From positions 248,001 to 312,000 of the forward strand of contig NZNT01000026.1 in assembly GCA_002695005.1 (NCBI GenBank): DNA of 64,000 bases, read 5' to 3'. Each line of letters begins with the position of its first letter. Within the stretch, counting starts at the first letter, position 1. The stretch comes from Maritimibacter sp. GTDB lineage: Bacteria > Pseudomonadota > Alphaproteobacteria > Rhodobacterales > Rhodobacteraceae. Positions 25,061-34,988 of this stretch are shown here, one piece after another. The notes under the pieces were generated by a model. The model was given only the letters and a program-made list of their open reading frames with translations, had not been told where the DNA came from and did not search any database. Both the position numbers and the translations under genes were made by a program.

Positions 25061-27648
25061 CCGAAAGCCTCGTCGACCACATCGACCCGAACGAGCCTGT
25101 CGATCTGACCAACTGCGACCGGGAGCCGATCCACCTGCTTGGCCGGGTGCAATCCTACGGTGCGCTCGTGGCGCTGTCGGCGGACTGGACGGTGCGACAT
25201 GCCTCGGAAAACCTTGGCGAAATCCTCGGACTGGACGTCGCGGATATCATCGGTCGTCCGGTGAGCGACCTGATCGACGCCGAGACGCTCCAGCGCATCC
25301 GCGAAGGCGCGGCACGTTCGAACATCTCCGAAATCGCACTCAGGCTCTTCGGCGTGGCCCTGCGCGACAACGGCAAGCTGTTCGATCTGTCGCTCCACGA
25401 CAACGGAACCTACTTCATCCTCGAGTTCGAGCCCAAGGCCGGCCCGCGTTCCTCCGACGTGATGAGCGAGGTGTTTCCCCTCATACGCAGCATCGACACG
25501 ACGCACGATCTGGGCACCCTCGCCCGCAACGCCGCCGACGGTCTGCGCACCATCGCGGGGTTCGACAGCGTGATGGTCTATGAATTCCAGCCGGACAATT
25601 CCGGCCGCGTGATCGCCGAAAGCCGCGCGGATGGCGAGACGCGCTATCACGGGCTGAACTTCCCCGCCTCCGACATTCCCGTGCAGGCGCGCGCCCTTTA
25701 CAAAAAGGCGCTCCTGCGCCTGATCGCGGATGTGAACGACCCCGGCTCGGTGATCCGCCCCGGACTCGACGACGACCGAAAGCCGGTGGACCTGTCGCTG
25801 GCCGTCACGCGCGCCGTGTCGCCGATCCATATCGAATACCTGCACAATATGGGCATCGAGGCGTCGATGTCCGTGTCGATCATGAAGGACGGCGAGCTTT
25901 GGGGGCTGTTCGCCTGCCACCACAATTCGCCACGCTACATCGACTACGAGCGGCGCACGGCGGTGGAGCTCTTCGCCCACCTGTTTTCCTTCGAACTGGG
26001 CCAGTACCAGTCGATGCTGCGCGGGCGCGCGCAGGAAGACACGACCCGTCTACAGACCCGGATCATGGCGCATATGGCCGATGGCCTCGCGCTCGACCAG
26101 AGCCTGTTTTCGCTGTCGGAGGACATCGACAAGGTGATCCCCCATGACGGCATAGTCCTGTATCACGCCGGGAATTTCAGCGCGAACGGGACGACGCCGA
26201 ACGCCGAAGAATTCGAGGACATCGCGCGCCTGCTGGACGGGGGGCCGGGCACCGGAACCTTCGCGACCGAGGAACTGGGCGCGGTCCTTCCGGGGGCCTC
26301 GGCCTTTGCCGACCGCACGGCAGGCATCCTCGCCATTCCCGTCTCACGCCACCCGCGCGACTACCTCGTGCTGTGCCGCGAACCGGTGGCGCGCAAGGTG
26401 AACTGGGCGGGTGACCCCACCAAGCCCGCCGAGGTCGGCCCGAACGGTACCCGCCTGACCCCGCGCAAGAGCTTCGAGACCTGGCAACAGGACGTCGAGG
26501 GCCGGTCCGAGGCCTGGTCGGACCATGCCCGCCACGCAGCCGATCAGTTGCGCGTCGTGCTCCTGGAAGTGTTTCTCAAGGTCACAGACGCCACCGCCGA
26601 GGAACGCCGGCGTGCGCAGGAACAGCAGGAGTTGCTGATCTCCGAGCTGAACCACCGCGTGCGCAACATCCTCAACCTGATGCAGGGGCTCGTGTCCCAG
26701 ACCAAATCGGACGCGCGCGGGATCACGGATTTCACCAACCGGCTCGACGGGCGCATCCAGTCGCTCGCCCGCGCCCATGACCAGCTTACCCGCGACCGGT
26801 GGGAACCCGCCCCGCTGAAGGAGCTCATCCGCTGCGAGTTCGAGGCCTATGCCGCGGCCAAGACCGACCGGGTCATCATCGACGGCCCCGACGCTCTCCT
26901 GTCGCCGACCGCCTATACGAACGTCGCCCTCGTGGTTCACGAAATGGCAACGAACTCGATGAAATATGGCGCGCTCTGCGACAAGTCGGGCCGCGTGGAG
27001 ATCACGATCCGCGAGGATGACGCGGGCGGGATCGGGATCGACTGGAAGGAATCCGGCGGCCCGCCGGTTCAGGCCCCCGCAAGGCGCGGCTTCGGCTCCA
27101 CCATCATCGAAATGTCGATCCCCCACGAACTGGGCGGCGCGGCCTCCATCGACTACCGCGTGAGCGGGGTCGAGGCGCAGTTCGCGATTCCGGCGCGCCA
27201 CATCTCGCGCATCGAACTCAACGATCTGCCGCCCGCCACGGCGACCATCGAGTCGGTCGCGCCCGAAGGTTTCCACCTGTCGGGCAGCGGTCTCATCGTC
27301 GAGGACACGCTCATCATCGCGATGGATGCGCAGGGTATCCTTGAGGATTTCGGCGCGAAGGACGTCAGCATCAGCGCCTCGGTCAGCGAGGCGCTCGACC
27401 TGATCGAAACCCACAGGTTCGACTTCGCGCTCCTCGATGTGAATCTGGGCGATGAACAGTCCGTCCCCGTGGCCGAACGCCTCGCCCGCGACGGCGTGCC
27501 CTTCGTGGTGTCGACCGGCTACGGCGAGGCGCCGGAACTCCTGAAATCCTACCCGCCCTGCCCGGTCGTCCAGAAACCGTTTTCCGACGAAACCCTGCGC
27601 GCGGCGTTTGCTCAGGCCATCGCGAACGTGGCCGCGGAGGGCGATTGA
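25057..27648 (+). CDS. bphP: Bacteriophytochrome: PAS-GAF-PHY, HWE histidine kinase and receiver
   Basis: This 863-residue red/far-red sensor binds biliverdin through Cys20 ('NCDREPIH'). The GAF domain has the DIP motif at 206-208 and the PHY domain contains 'PRYIDYERRTAVELF'. The kinase is of the HWE type: phosphoacceptor His533 in 'ELNHRVRNILN', 'HEMATNSMKYGAL' and the W-x-E 'DWKESGG'. A receiver domain follows, with Asp794 in 'FALLDVNLG' and Lys in 'VVQKPFSD'. It is a hybrid kinase, so the signal may pass onward through an external phosphotransfer protein. No separate response regulator adjoins it. Confidence 0.95.
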   Translation: MTESLVDHIDPNEPVDLTNCDREPIHLLGRVQSYGALVALSADWTVRHASENLGEILGLDVADIIGRPVSDLIDAETLQRIREGAARSNISEIALRLFGVALRDNGKLFDLSLHDNGTYFILEFEPKAGPRSSDVMSEVFPLIRSIDTTHDLGTLARNAADGLRTIAGFDSVMVYEFQPDNSGRVIAESRADGETRYHGLNFPASDIPVQARALYKKALLRLIADVNDPGSVIRPGLDDDRKPVDLSLAVTRAVSPIHIEYLHNMGIEASMSVSIMKDGELWGLFACHHNSPRYIDYERRTAVELFAHLFSFELGQYQSMLRGRAQEDTTRLQTRIMAHMADGLALDQSLFSLSEDIDKVIPHDGIVLYHAGNFSANGTTPNAEEFEDIARLLDGGPGTGTFATEELGAVLPGASAFADRTAGILAIPVSRHPRDYLVLCREPVARKVNWAGDPTKPAEVGPNGTRLTPRKSFETWQQDVEGRSEAWSDHARHAADQLRVVLLEVFLKVTDATAEERRRAQEQQELLISELNHRVRNILNLMQGLVSQTKSDARGITDFTNRLDGRIQSLARAHDQLTRDRWEPAPLKELIRCEFEAYAAAKTDRVIIDGPDALLSPTAYTNVALVVHEMATNSMKYGALCDKSGRVEITIREDDAGGIGIDWKESGGPPVQAPARRGFGSTIIEMSIPHELGGAASIDYRVSGVEAQFAIPARHISRIELNDLPPATATIESVAPEGFHLSGSGLIVEDTLIIAMDAQGILEDFGAKDVSISASVSEALDLIETHRFDFALLDVNLGDEQSVPVAERLARDGVPFVVSTGYGEAPELLKSYPPCPVVQKPFSDETLRAAFAQAIANVAAEGD

Positions 27649-27816
27649 GAAGCATCCACAATCCTCGTTCATCGCGGCACGGCAAATGCGCCCAGCGTCA
27701 AGGGTTCGACATGCGGGGACCGCGGGGGCGATCCCACAGCGACGCGGGCGGCCGTGCAGCAATGATGCCACTGCTTGAGGCTTGATTGCCCCGCCGGGTG
27801 ACCGCATTGTGCGGCC

Positions 27817-28221
27817 ATGACACCAGCCGACGCAGAAAAAATCCTCGCCGACATGTTCGCCCCCTGGGTCCGTGCGCTCGACATGCGCGTGGACGAGATC
27901 GGGGAGACTGGCGCCGTGCTGTCCATCCCGATCACGGATGAGATCGCGCGGGTGGGCGGCATCGTTTCGGGTCAGGCCCTCGCGGCGCTGGCCGATACCG
28001 CGATGGTCTTTGCCGTCGCCGGACACTTCGATGACTTCAAGCCGGTCGCGACGACGAACCTCGACACCGTGTTCCTGCGCCCCGGCGCAGGCGAGCGCAT
28101 CTCCTGCCGCGCCCGCGTGGTGCGCGCCGGGCGCGCAGTCATCTTTGCCGACGCGACCATGACGGCGCTGCCTGCGGACAAACCCGTGGCCACGGCCACC
28201 GCAACCTACATCCTGCCATGA
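27817..28221 (+). CDS. PaaI-family acyl-CoA thioesterase
   Basis: This 134-residue hotdog protein resembles PaaI/YdiI thioesterases, with 'GGIVSGQALAALADTAMVFA' as the conserved helix and 'TTNLDTVFLRPG' following. It probably hydrolyses aromatic or short acyl-CoAs. It overlaps the next gene by 4 nt. No good ribosome site precedes the ATG. Confidence 0.88.
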   Translation: MTPADAEKILADMFAPWVRALDMRVDEIGETGAVLSIPITDEIARVGGIVSGQALAALADTAMVFAVAGHFDDFKPVATTNLDTVFLRPGAGERISCRARVVRAGRAVIFADATMTALPADKPVATATATYILP

Positions 28222-28661
28222 ACAGCACCCCCGCCTATGTGGCAATGATGCTCGCGGCGGGCATCGGTATCCCGATCCTCGCGGCCTTCAGCGCCTCGCT
28301 CGGCCAGCGGATCGGAAACCCCTTCGCGACCGGCGTGGTCGTCTTCGGCCTCGCCTTCGTCATCGCGGTGGTCGCAGCACTCCTGACCGGCCCCGGTGCA
28401 CTCACACGGCTGGGCGAAGCGCCGCGCTACCTGCTTCTCGCAGGGTTCTTCGTGGCCTTCTACGTCCTGTCGATCACCTTCGTCGCGCCGCGCTTCGGCG
28501 TCGGTAACGCGGTGTTCTTCGTGTTGCTGGGCCAACTCATCTCGGCGGCGCTCATCGACCACTACGGCCTCTTCGGCGCCCGCGCTTCCCCCGTGAGCCT
28601 CACCCGCGCCGCAGGGATCGCGGTGATGGCGATGGGTGTCTGGCTCACGCAGAAGGCCTGA
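28218..28661 (+). CDS. Small DMT-superfamily permease (DUF606/YdcZ)
   Basis: This 147-residue protein has four to five hydrophobic helices and the DUF606 elements 'QRIGNPFATGVVVF' and 'VFFVLLGQLISAALIDHYG'. These half-size transporters are thought to dimerise; the substrate is unknown. It is coupled to the thioesterase gene. Confidence 0.88.
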   Translation: MNSTPAYVAMMLAAGIGIPILAAFSASLGQRIGNPFATGVVVFGLAFVIAVVAALLTGPGALTRLGEAPRYLLLAGFFVAFYVLSITFVAPRFGVGNAVFFVLLGQLISAALIDHYGLFGARASPVSLTRAAGIAVMAMGVWLTQKA

Positions 28662-28666
28662 TCCGG

Positions 28667-28798
28667 CTTCTTCGTTCCCGAAATACTTCGGAGGGGAGTC
28701 ACGCCCACAGGCGTGACGGGGAGGCAGCGCCTCCCCCACCGCGACGACCCGTGCGCAGCACGGGACGGCGCAAGACCTGCGCGGGCGTCAGCCCGCAC
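28667..28798 (+). repeat. Composite intergenic repeat, copy A
   Basis: It begins with CTTCTTCG six nt after the permease stop, continues with ATACTTCGG and paired GC-rich hairpins, and ends with a GCAAGACCTGCGCGGGCG module and its hairpin partner. The same modules occur at 41383, 54012 and partly 60776. Confidence 0.7.
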
Positions 28799-28816
28799 GA
28801 TGTCCCGACCGCATCG

Positions 28817-29293
28817 TCAATCCTGAACGATGATATAGGTGTCGCTCTTCCCGGTCTCGAAGATCATCGAATAAAGAACCTCCGCATTGTCCGGGTGCAG
28901 GCGCACGCAGCCTGCGGACGCGGGCGCCCCGAGGCGGCTGATCGCGTCGGTCCCGTGGATCGCGTAGTCGCCGTCATAAAAGACCGACCAAGGCATCGGC
29001 GCGCCGCCGTATTTCGACGAGCGGTGATGCGGTGAAAAGAACTGCGGCTGGAACGTGCCGCGCGGTGTGATCTTGCCCGTGCGCGCCGTCGAGACGTCCC
29101 ACTGGTAAAGCCGCTTGCCGCCCTGGATGACGGTCATCTTCTGCTCGGACACATCGACCCGCACGACGATCATCGGATTGGTGGACCGGTTGGACGTCGA
29201 GATCACCTCGTCGGCGCTGGCAGGCACCGCAATGGACATGAAAAGGGCCGCACCCGCGATGGATCCGGCAAGACGAAAGCATTTTTTCAACAT
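28817..29293 (-). CDS. L,D-transpeptidase (YkuD domain)
   Basis: This 158-residue exported enzyme has a signal peptide ending in PASADE. The catalytic motif is complete: 'YAIHGTDAISRLGAPASAG' followed by CVRL. It should crosslink peptidoglycan or attach proteins to it. Its small size means a catalytic domain with no binding module. It lies downstream of the Lol genes but is separated by about 70 nt. Confidence 0.94.
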   Translation of the reverse strand: MLKKCFRLAGSIAGAALFMSIAVPASADEVISTSNRSTNPMIVVRVDVSEQKMTVIQGGKRLYQWDVSTARTGKITPRGTFQPQFFSPHHRSSKYGGAPMPWSVFYDGDYAIHGTDAISRLGAPASAGCVRLHPDNAEVLYSMIFETGKSDTYIIVQD

Positions 29294-29364
29294 TTAGTGT
29301 ATCCCCCTGAACACGCCGCAATGATTGGGGGCTGTTGTCGATTCGGCAAGAGGGATGTGAGGCA

Positions 29365-30048
29365 TCACTTGCCGAGTGTGACAACTCCGGCATCGAGCGC
29401 GACGACCCGGTCCATCCGGTTCGCCAGGGCGATGTTGTGGGTCGCGATCAGGGCCGAAAGGCCGGTGTCACGCACCAGCTCCATCAGCGCCCCGAACACA
29501 CGGTCCGAGGTGTCGGGGTCGAGGTTGCCGGTCGGCTCGTCGGCCAGAAGCAGGTCCGGCGCATTGGCGAGCGCCCGGCAGAAAGCTACGCGCTGCTGCT
29601 CGCCGCCCGACAGCTCGGCCGGGCGGTGGTCGGCCCGGTGCGCCACGCCCACGCGGTCGAGCAGCATCTCCGCCCGCTCCCGCGCCTCGGTCTGGCCCGC
29701 GCCGTTGGCAAGCTGGGGCAGGATGATATTCTCGACCGCCGAGAATTCCGGCAGCAGGTGGTGGAACTGGTAGATGAAGCCGATGCGCGAGCGGCGCAGC
29801 GCCGTGCGCCGCCGGTCGCCGAGTTCGGTCACGTCCTCGCCACCGATGAACACCCGGCCCGAAGACGGCGTGTCGAGCAGCCCGGCAATGTGCAGGAGCG
29901 TCGACTTGCCCGCGCCGGAGGGCGCGACCATCGCCACCACTTCCCCCGGCTCGATTGCAATTTCCGCACCTTTCAGCACCGAAACCTCGCCCGGTTCGCC
30001 CCGGTTATAGACCTTTTCGATCTTTTCGAGTTTCAGCACCTCACTCAT
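29365..30048 (-). CDS. lolD: Lipoprotein-releasing ABC transporter ATPase
   Basis: This 227-residue ATPase has Walker A '[12 protein letters not shown]', signature '[12 protein letters not shown]' and Walker B '[12 protein letters not shown]'. With LolC/E it extracts lipoproteins from the inner membrane for delivery to the outer membrane. It overlaps the permease gene by 8 nt. Confidence 0.95.
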   Translation of the reverse strand: MSEVLKLEKIEKVYNRGEPGEVSVLKGAEIAIEPGEVVAMVAPSGAGKSTLLHIAGLLDTPSSGRVFIGGEDVTELGDRRRTALRRSRIGFIYQFHHLLPEFSAVENIILPQLANGAGQTEARERAEMLLDRVGVAHRADHRPAELSGGEQQRVAFCRALANAPDLLLADEPTGNLDPDTSDRVFGALMELVRDTGLSALIATHNIALANRMDRVVALDAGVVTLGK

Positions 30049-31327
30049 AACGCAACGCCTCCACCGGGTTCATCCGGGCCGCGCGCCGGGCCGGGAAGAT
30101 GGTCACGATGAAGCTCAGGCCCAGCGACATGCCCACGGCAGAGAGCACGTCGCCCAGTTGCAGTTCGGCGGGCAGCGCGTAGATGCCCCGGATCGACGGG
30201 TCCCAGACGCCCCCGCCGGAGAGGTAGTTCACGAGCCCGAAGATCGGGTCGATGTAGATCGCGAACAGGCACCCGAGGATGACGCCCAGCGCCGTGCCCA
30301 CCAGCCCGGTCATGGAACCACAAAGGAAGAACACCCGCAGAACCGACCCTTCGGTCAGCCCCATCGTACGCAGGATGCCGATGTCGCGGCCCTTGTTCTT
30401 GACCAGCATGATGAGGCCCGAGACGATGTTCATCGACGCGATGAGGACGAGCACGGAGAGGATGATGAACATCACGTTGTCCTCGATTTCGAGCGCACGC
30501 AGGAACGACCCCGCGCTGTCCTCCCACGTCCAGGCGAGTGCGCCCTCCCCCGCGGCGACAAGCGCGGGCCCGACGTAAGCGTTGATCTTCTCCGGGTCCT
30601 CGACCATCACCTCGATCTCGTCCGCAGAACCCTCCTTGTTGAAAAAGCTCTGGGCCTCGGCAAAAGGCAGGTAGACGCGGGTCGCGTCGATGTCGTAACG
30701 CCCGACCGAGAAGATGTAGGTGACGTCATAGACGTTCACGCGCGGGCTGGTGCCGAAGGCGGTCTTGACCCCGTTGGGCGAGATCAGCTTGATCTTGTCG
30801 CCCAGTCCAAGGCCCAGCTCCCGCGCGACGCCGAGCCCGATGGCCACCCCGTCCTCGAAATCGTCGATGTCGCCCGTCGCCGTCTCGTCATTCACGATCC
30901 CGGGGATGGTGCGCAAATCCTGTGACCGGATGCCGAAGATCTGGACGCCGATGTTGCGGTCGACGTTGTTGGCCATCACCTGCCCTTTGACCAGCGGGGC
31001 CGCACGGGTGACGCCCTCGACCGCGCCGATCCGGTCGGCCCAGCCTGCGAAATCGGCGATGGTGCGGTCGATGTTGCCCTGCGCCGTGACTTCGCCCTGG
31101 CTGTAGACGGTCACATGGGCGTTGGCGCCCAGGATCGTGCCGACGAATTCCGAGCGAAAACCGGTGCGCACCGCCAGCGTGATGATGAGCGCGGCGACGG
31201 CGAGCGTGATGCCGATGAGCGAAATCCACGTCATCGTGGACACGCCCCCCTCGGCGCGCCGCGCGCGCAGGTAGCGCCAGGCGATCATCCATTCGAAACG
31301 GGCAAACGGGGGCGTGCGATTGGCCAC
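30041..31327 (-). CDS. lolC: Lipoprotein-releasing ABC transporter permease
   Basis: This 428-residue protein has one N-terminal and three C-terminal membrane helices with a large periplasmic domain between them, the LolC/LolE layout. The N-terminal '[18 protein letters not shown]' is the family hallmark. Only one permease gene is present; many alphaproteobacteria use a single LolF-like protein that replaces both LolC and LolE. Confidence 0.94.
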   Translation of the reverse strand: MANRTPPFARFEWMIAWRYLRARRAEGGVSTMTWISLIGITLAVAALIITLAVRTGFRSEFVGTILGANAHVTVYSQGEVTAQGNIDRTIADFAGWADRIGAVEGVTRAAPLVKGQVMANNVDRNIGVQIFGIRSQDLRTIPGIVNDETATGDIDDFEDGVAIGLGVARELGLGLGDKIKLISPNGVKTAFGTSPRVNVYDVTYIFSVGRYDIDATRVYLPFAEAQSFFNKEGSADEIEVMVEDPEKINAYVGPALVAAGEGALAWTWEDSAGSFLRALEIEDNVMFIILSVLVLIASMNIVSGLIMLVKNKGRDIGILRTMGLTEGSVLRVFFLCGSMTGLVGTALGVILGCLFAIYIDPIFGLVNYLSGGGVWDPSIRGIYALPAELQLGDVLSAVGMSLGLSFIVTIFPARRAARMNPVEALRYE

Positions 31328-31366
31328 GGGCGAACTTTCTGTGAGGGCGGCGGGCGTCGGCCCGGC

Positions 31367-31750
31367 TCAGGCGTCCTTGGCGTCGGTGGAGTTCGCGGGC
31401 TTCTTGGACGCGACCAGCCCAGCGCCGATGGCGGCGAGCGCGATCACCACGAAGACAGCATAAAGCGTGGGTGTCAGCTCCACCCGGTCGCCGGACATGG
31501 CGAGCAGATTGATGAACCGGCCCAGAAGGTAGAAGACGACAATCAGCACGCCCTGGGTGATCAGGATGCCGCGCATCGACATGAGCCCGCCTTCACGCCC
31601 GACCCGCGCGGCACCGATGGCCGCGTTCAGGATGAAAATCGCGTAAATCGCAAGGCACCAGAACACGCTGGCCTTCAGGATGCCCGCGAGCAGCGGCATC
31701 AGGAACAAAAGACCGGCGGAAGCGAGCGCGAAACGCATCTGGATGGGCAT
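31367..31750 (-). CDS. Small membrane protein of unknown function
   Basis: This 127-residue protein has about four hydrophobic segments and no soluble domain. The ATG at 31750 has GAAAGGA upstream; the longer open frame is DUF2937 read out of frame. It lies between the DUF2937 and Lol genes in the same direction, so co-transcription is likely. Confidence 0.75.
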   Translation of the reverse strand: MPIQMRFALASAGLLFLMPLLAGILKASVFWCLAIYAIFILNAAIGAARVGREGGLMSMRGILITQGVLIVVFYLLGRFINLLAMSGDRVELTPTLYAVFVVIALAAIGAGLVASKKPANSTDAKDA

Positions 31751-31761
31751 GGGCTTTCCTT

Positions 31762-32256
31762 TCAGGCGGTGCGGCGCCGGCGAAACGGCCGCAGGAGGAG
31801 CGCGAGAAGCCCCGCGATGATCGACCAGCCGGCAACGAATCCGATCCCGGCCGTCAGTGCCCCGTCGACCGTGACCGGCACGGCGGGTTGATAATGCGAC
31901 CACGTCCGCTCCACAAGCTCCCGGTCACGAAAGCGCCAGAAGTTCGCGAGGCGTTTCACAGGCGTGACCGGGGCCAGCGCCTCGTAATCGGCGCTCAGGC
32001 GCTCATAGCGCCCGATGCGGTCGCCGATCCCGCTGCCCACGCTCGCGACCAGCCCGGAATTGCCCGACTGCATTTCGCGCAGCGCCTCTTCGCGGGTAAG
32101 GCCCGCCGCGCTCGCCGCCCCGTCGAAAACGACCGTGACCGCACGCAGCTCATCCACCGCGCCAGAAAGCCGCTGGACGTATTGCTGGGAAAACTCGGGA
32201 AACTGCGACAGGCTCACCGCCCCCGCCAGTCCGCCCGCCAAGGCCAGAACCCGCAT
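31762..32256 (-). CDS. DUF2937 family membrane protein
   Basis: This 164-residue protein has a short N-terminal hydrophobic segment followed by 'QFPEFSQQYVQRLSGAVDEL', then a C-terminal membrane helix and an Arg-rich end. This is the DUF2937 pattern, of unknown function. GGAG lies 8 nt before the ATG. Confidence 0.85.
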   Translation of the reverse strand: MRVLALAGGLAGAVSLSQFPEFSQQYVQRLSGAVDELRAVTVVFDGAASAAGLTREEALREMQSGNSGLVASVGSGIGDRIGRYERLSADYEALAPVTPVKRLANFWRFRDRELVERTWSHYQPAVPVTVDGALTAGIGFVAGWSIIAGLLALLLRPFRRRRTA

Positions 32257-32330
32257 CTGCTCTACTCCTTTTTTTCAGTGAGTCTGCGGGGCGCGAGGCG
32301 GGGCGTCAAGGCGCAGCGGGAGTCGCCCGC

Positions 32331-32819
32331 TCAGGACGCGACCCACAGCGCGGCCCATGTGAGCGGCGCGAAGGCCAGAACACCTGCACCCGCGGCCGCC
32401 AGCCGGGCCGGGTCGGCCAGCGGGAGATTGCGGTAGAGCCACAGCCCCGCCGGCAGAACTAGGGCGAGCGCCGTTGCGGTGCCCGGCACATAGCTCCATG
32501 TCGCAAGGCTCAGCGCGGTGAGCGTGACGACCCGGGCAAGAACGAAACCCGTCACGACCGCAACGGCGATCTGCACGGGGCGGTTGGTTACCGTGCGCCC
32601 GACCATGAACACGGCCATCGCGCCCAGAGCGATCCAGATGGAAGCCTGCGAAATCTGCGCTTCGGTGATTGCGACCGACGCCTGCCGCGATGCGAGCCAT
32701 CCCGGCAAACCGGACATCAGTTCGACGGTGTGGGCCAGAAAGGCGAGCGCGGCGTAGGAATAGGCCCGGCAGGGGTGAAACAGCCCCTGCGGCTCGGTCA
32801 CCTCGCGCCGGCGGATCAC
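32331..32819 (-). CDS. Membrane protein of unknown function
   Basis: This 162-residue protein has four or five hydrophobic helices. It starts at a GTG that overlaps the proS stop (GTGA), so it is translated with proS. No family is recognised. The conserved '[20 protein letters not shown]' start region has a Cys in a basic context. Confidence 0.75.
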   Translation of the reverse strand: MIRRREVTEPQGLFHPCRAYSYAALAFLAHTVELMSGLPGWLASRQASVAITEAQISQASIWIALGAMAVFMVGRTVTNRPVQIAVAVVTGFVLARVVTLTALSLATWSYVPGTATALALVLPAGLWLYRNLPLADPARLAAAGAGVLAFAPLTWAALWVAS

Positions 32820-34150
32820 ACCCCGTAGATCTCTTTGACCCGCGCGACGGCGGTGTCCGGGGCCAGTTCCTCGCTCTCACCCGTGCGGCGCGAGGTCAGT
32901 TCGACCACACCGTTTTTAAGCCCGCGCGGACCGACGGTGATCCGCCAGGGCAGACCGATCAGGTCCATCGTCGCGAATTTGCCGCCCGCCCGCTCTTCGC
33001 GGTCGTCATAGAGCGGCTCGAGCCCGGCGGCGGTGAGGGCCGCGTAAAGATCCTCGCAGGCTGCATCCGCCTCGGCGTCGCCCTGACGCAGGTTGACGAT
33101 CCCGCAGTGGAACGGTGTCACGCCCTCGGGCCAGATGATGCCGTTGTCGTCGTGGTTCGCCTCGATCAGCGCACCCACCAGACGGCTCACCCCGATCCCG
33201 TGGGACCCCATGTGGACGGGCACCTTGTTGCCGTCCTTGTCCTGCACGGTCGCCCCCATCGGCTCGGAATACTTCGTGCCGAAGTAGAAGATCTGCCCAA
33301 CCTCGATCCCGCGCGCCACGCGGCGACGCTCTTCGGGGATCTGGTTGAACAACGCCTCGTCATGGGTTTCGTCCGTGCGTGCATAGCGGGAGGTGAACTC
33401 CTCGAGCACGGCGCGGCACTGGTCATGGCTGTCGTAGTCGATTTCGCGGTTGCCGAATTTCAGGTCCGTGATCTCGGAATCGTAGAACACCTCGGACTCG
33501 CCGGTTTCGGCCAGAACGAGGAACTCGTGCGTGTCGTCGCCGCCGATCGGGCCCGAGTCCGCGCGCATCGGGATCGCCTGAAGCCCCATGCGTTCATAGG
33601 TGCGCAGATAGCTCACCAGATGGCGGTTGTAGGCGTGCAGCGCGTCTTCCTTCGTGAGGTCGAAGTTGTAGCCGTCCTTCATGTAGAACTCCCGGCCCCG
33701 CATCACGCCGAAGCGCGGACGGATCTCATCCCGGAACTTCCACTGGATGTGGTAGAGCGTCAGCGGGAGGTCCTTGTAGCTGCCGACGTGGGAGCGGAAG
33801 ATGTCAGTCACCATCTCCTCGTTCGTCGGGCCGTAGAGCATGTCGCGCCCGTGCCGGTCCTGCATCCTGAGCATCTCGGGCCCATAGGCGTCATAGCGCC
33901 CGGATTCGCGCCAGAGGTCCGCCGACTGGAGGGTCGGCATCAGGATCGGGATATGCCCCGCGCGCTGCTGCTCCTCATGCACGATCCGCTCGATATTGCG
34001 CAGAACCTTGTATCCCAGCGGCAGCCAGGAATAGTTGCCGGCGGAGGCCTGCTTGATCATCCCGGCGCGCAGCATGAGCCGGTGGCTCACGATCTGCGCC
34101 TCGGACGGCGTCTCTTTCAGAACGGGCAGGAAATAGCGGGACAGGCGCAT
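32816..34150 (-). CDS. proS: Prolyl-tRNA synthetase, short form
   Basis: This 444-residue class II synthetase charges tRNA-Pro. It lacks the editing insertion domain of E. coli ProRS, as is usual in alphaproteobacteria. Motif 2 lies around '[20 protein letters not shown]' and motif 3 around '[15 protein letters not shown]'. It heads the proS to lolD run on the minus strand. Confidence 0.96.
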   Translation of the reverse strand: MRLSRYFLPVLKETPSEAQIVSHRLMLRAGMIKQASAGNYSWLPLGYKVLRNIERIVHEEQQRAGHIPILMPTLQSADLWRESGRYDAYGPEMLRMQDRHGRDMLYGPTNEEMVTDIFRSHVGSYKDLPLTLYHIQWKFRDEIRPRFGVMRGREFYMKDGYNFDLTKEDALHAYNRHLVSYLRTYERMGLQAIPMRADSGPIGGDDTHEFLVLAETGESEVFYDSEITDLKFGNREIDYDSHDQCRAVLEEFTSRYARTDETHDEALFNQIPEERRRVARGIEVGQIFYFGTKYSEPMGATVQDKDGNKVPVHMGSHGIGVSRLVGALIEANHDDNGIIWPEGVTPFHCGIVNLRQGDAEADAACEDLYAALTAAGLEPLYDDREERAGGKFATMDLIGLPWRITVGPRGLKNGVVELTSRRTGESEELAPDTAVARVKEIYGV

Positions 34151-34359
34151 GGAACCCTCTTGGTCAGTGGTCGTGCATCCCTAGCGCGGCCCCTGCGGCG
34201 CGACAAGTGCGCGGCTGTTCGGATCGGAAATAACGCCGGAAAAGGCGCGAACCGACCGTTTGCGTGGGCGTGGCGGGACCGGTAGGGTCCGGTCGAACGT
34301 CACATGAAATCCCACGGCACCGTCGCTGCTTGCAGGGAGTGCCGCACCGAAAGGACCCC

Positions 34360-34899
34360 ATGCCCTACCGCGTTTCCCTGATCTCCGCCGCTGCCCTCTG
34401 CGTCACCACCGTCGCGACCGCGCAGGACCTCACGCCGCTCGACGTGGGCGCCATGTCCCGGGAGGCGTTCGTCGAGCGGTATGTCACGTCCTACGAAGAG
34501 CAGCTCGACTGGACCAAGGAGGCGTTTCGCCGGGTCGATCCGGCGTTTGCCGGGAACGTGGATGCGGAGGCGCCCGTCAACGAGGCCGAGCGCGCCGTCG
34601 CCGGCTGCCTTTACGACGCCGCCGACAGCGATGCGAAAAAGGAGCAGCTTGGCCTGCAACTGGCGATGGTCGCGCGGCTGGACGAGATGATCGAGGCGGA
34701 CCCTGCGCTCGACTATGTCGACGTGGTGTTCGGCGGCGTCATGGAGGAAATCGAGGGCTTCCAGCCGTCGCAGGACCTTGCATCCATGATGCAGGCCTGC
34801 AACGCGACGGACGCGGCGATGCAACGTATGACCCTGTCACCCGAGGTTTTCGCGGCCTTGCAGGAGGAGGCGGTTTCGCGCGGTTACCTCGAACAGTAA
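34360..34899 (+). CDS. Secreted protein of unknown function
   Basis: This 179-residue acidic protein has a signal peptide ending in VATAQD. The mature part is helical, with two Cys that could form a disulfide. No family is recognised. The ATG at 34360 has GAAAGGA before it; the frame is open further upstream without similarity. Confidence 0.75.
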   Translation: MPYRVSLISAAALCVTTVATAQDLTPLDVGAMSREAFVERYVTSYEEQLDWTKEAFRRVDPAFAGNVDAEAPVNEAERAVAGCLYDAADSDAKKEQLGLQLAMVARLDEMIEADPALDYVDVVFGGVMEEIEGFQPSQDLASMMQACNATDAAMQRMTLSPEVFAALQEEAVSRGYLEQ

Positions 34900-34906
34900 C
34901 GGGTGC

Positions 34907-34925
34907 GGGAGGGCGCGGCCCTCCC
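34907..34925. terminator. Hairpin between convergent genes
   Basis: An 8-bp stem (GGGAGGGC with GCCCTCCC) and 3-nt loop start 7 nt after the stop of the secreted-protein gene. It has no T tract. Confidence 0.45.
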
Positions 34926-34988
34926 ACGTTGACGGCGACGCGGAAATGGCCGCCCTGGCGGCCTATCTAGAAGACGCTTAGGGCCAGA

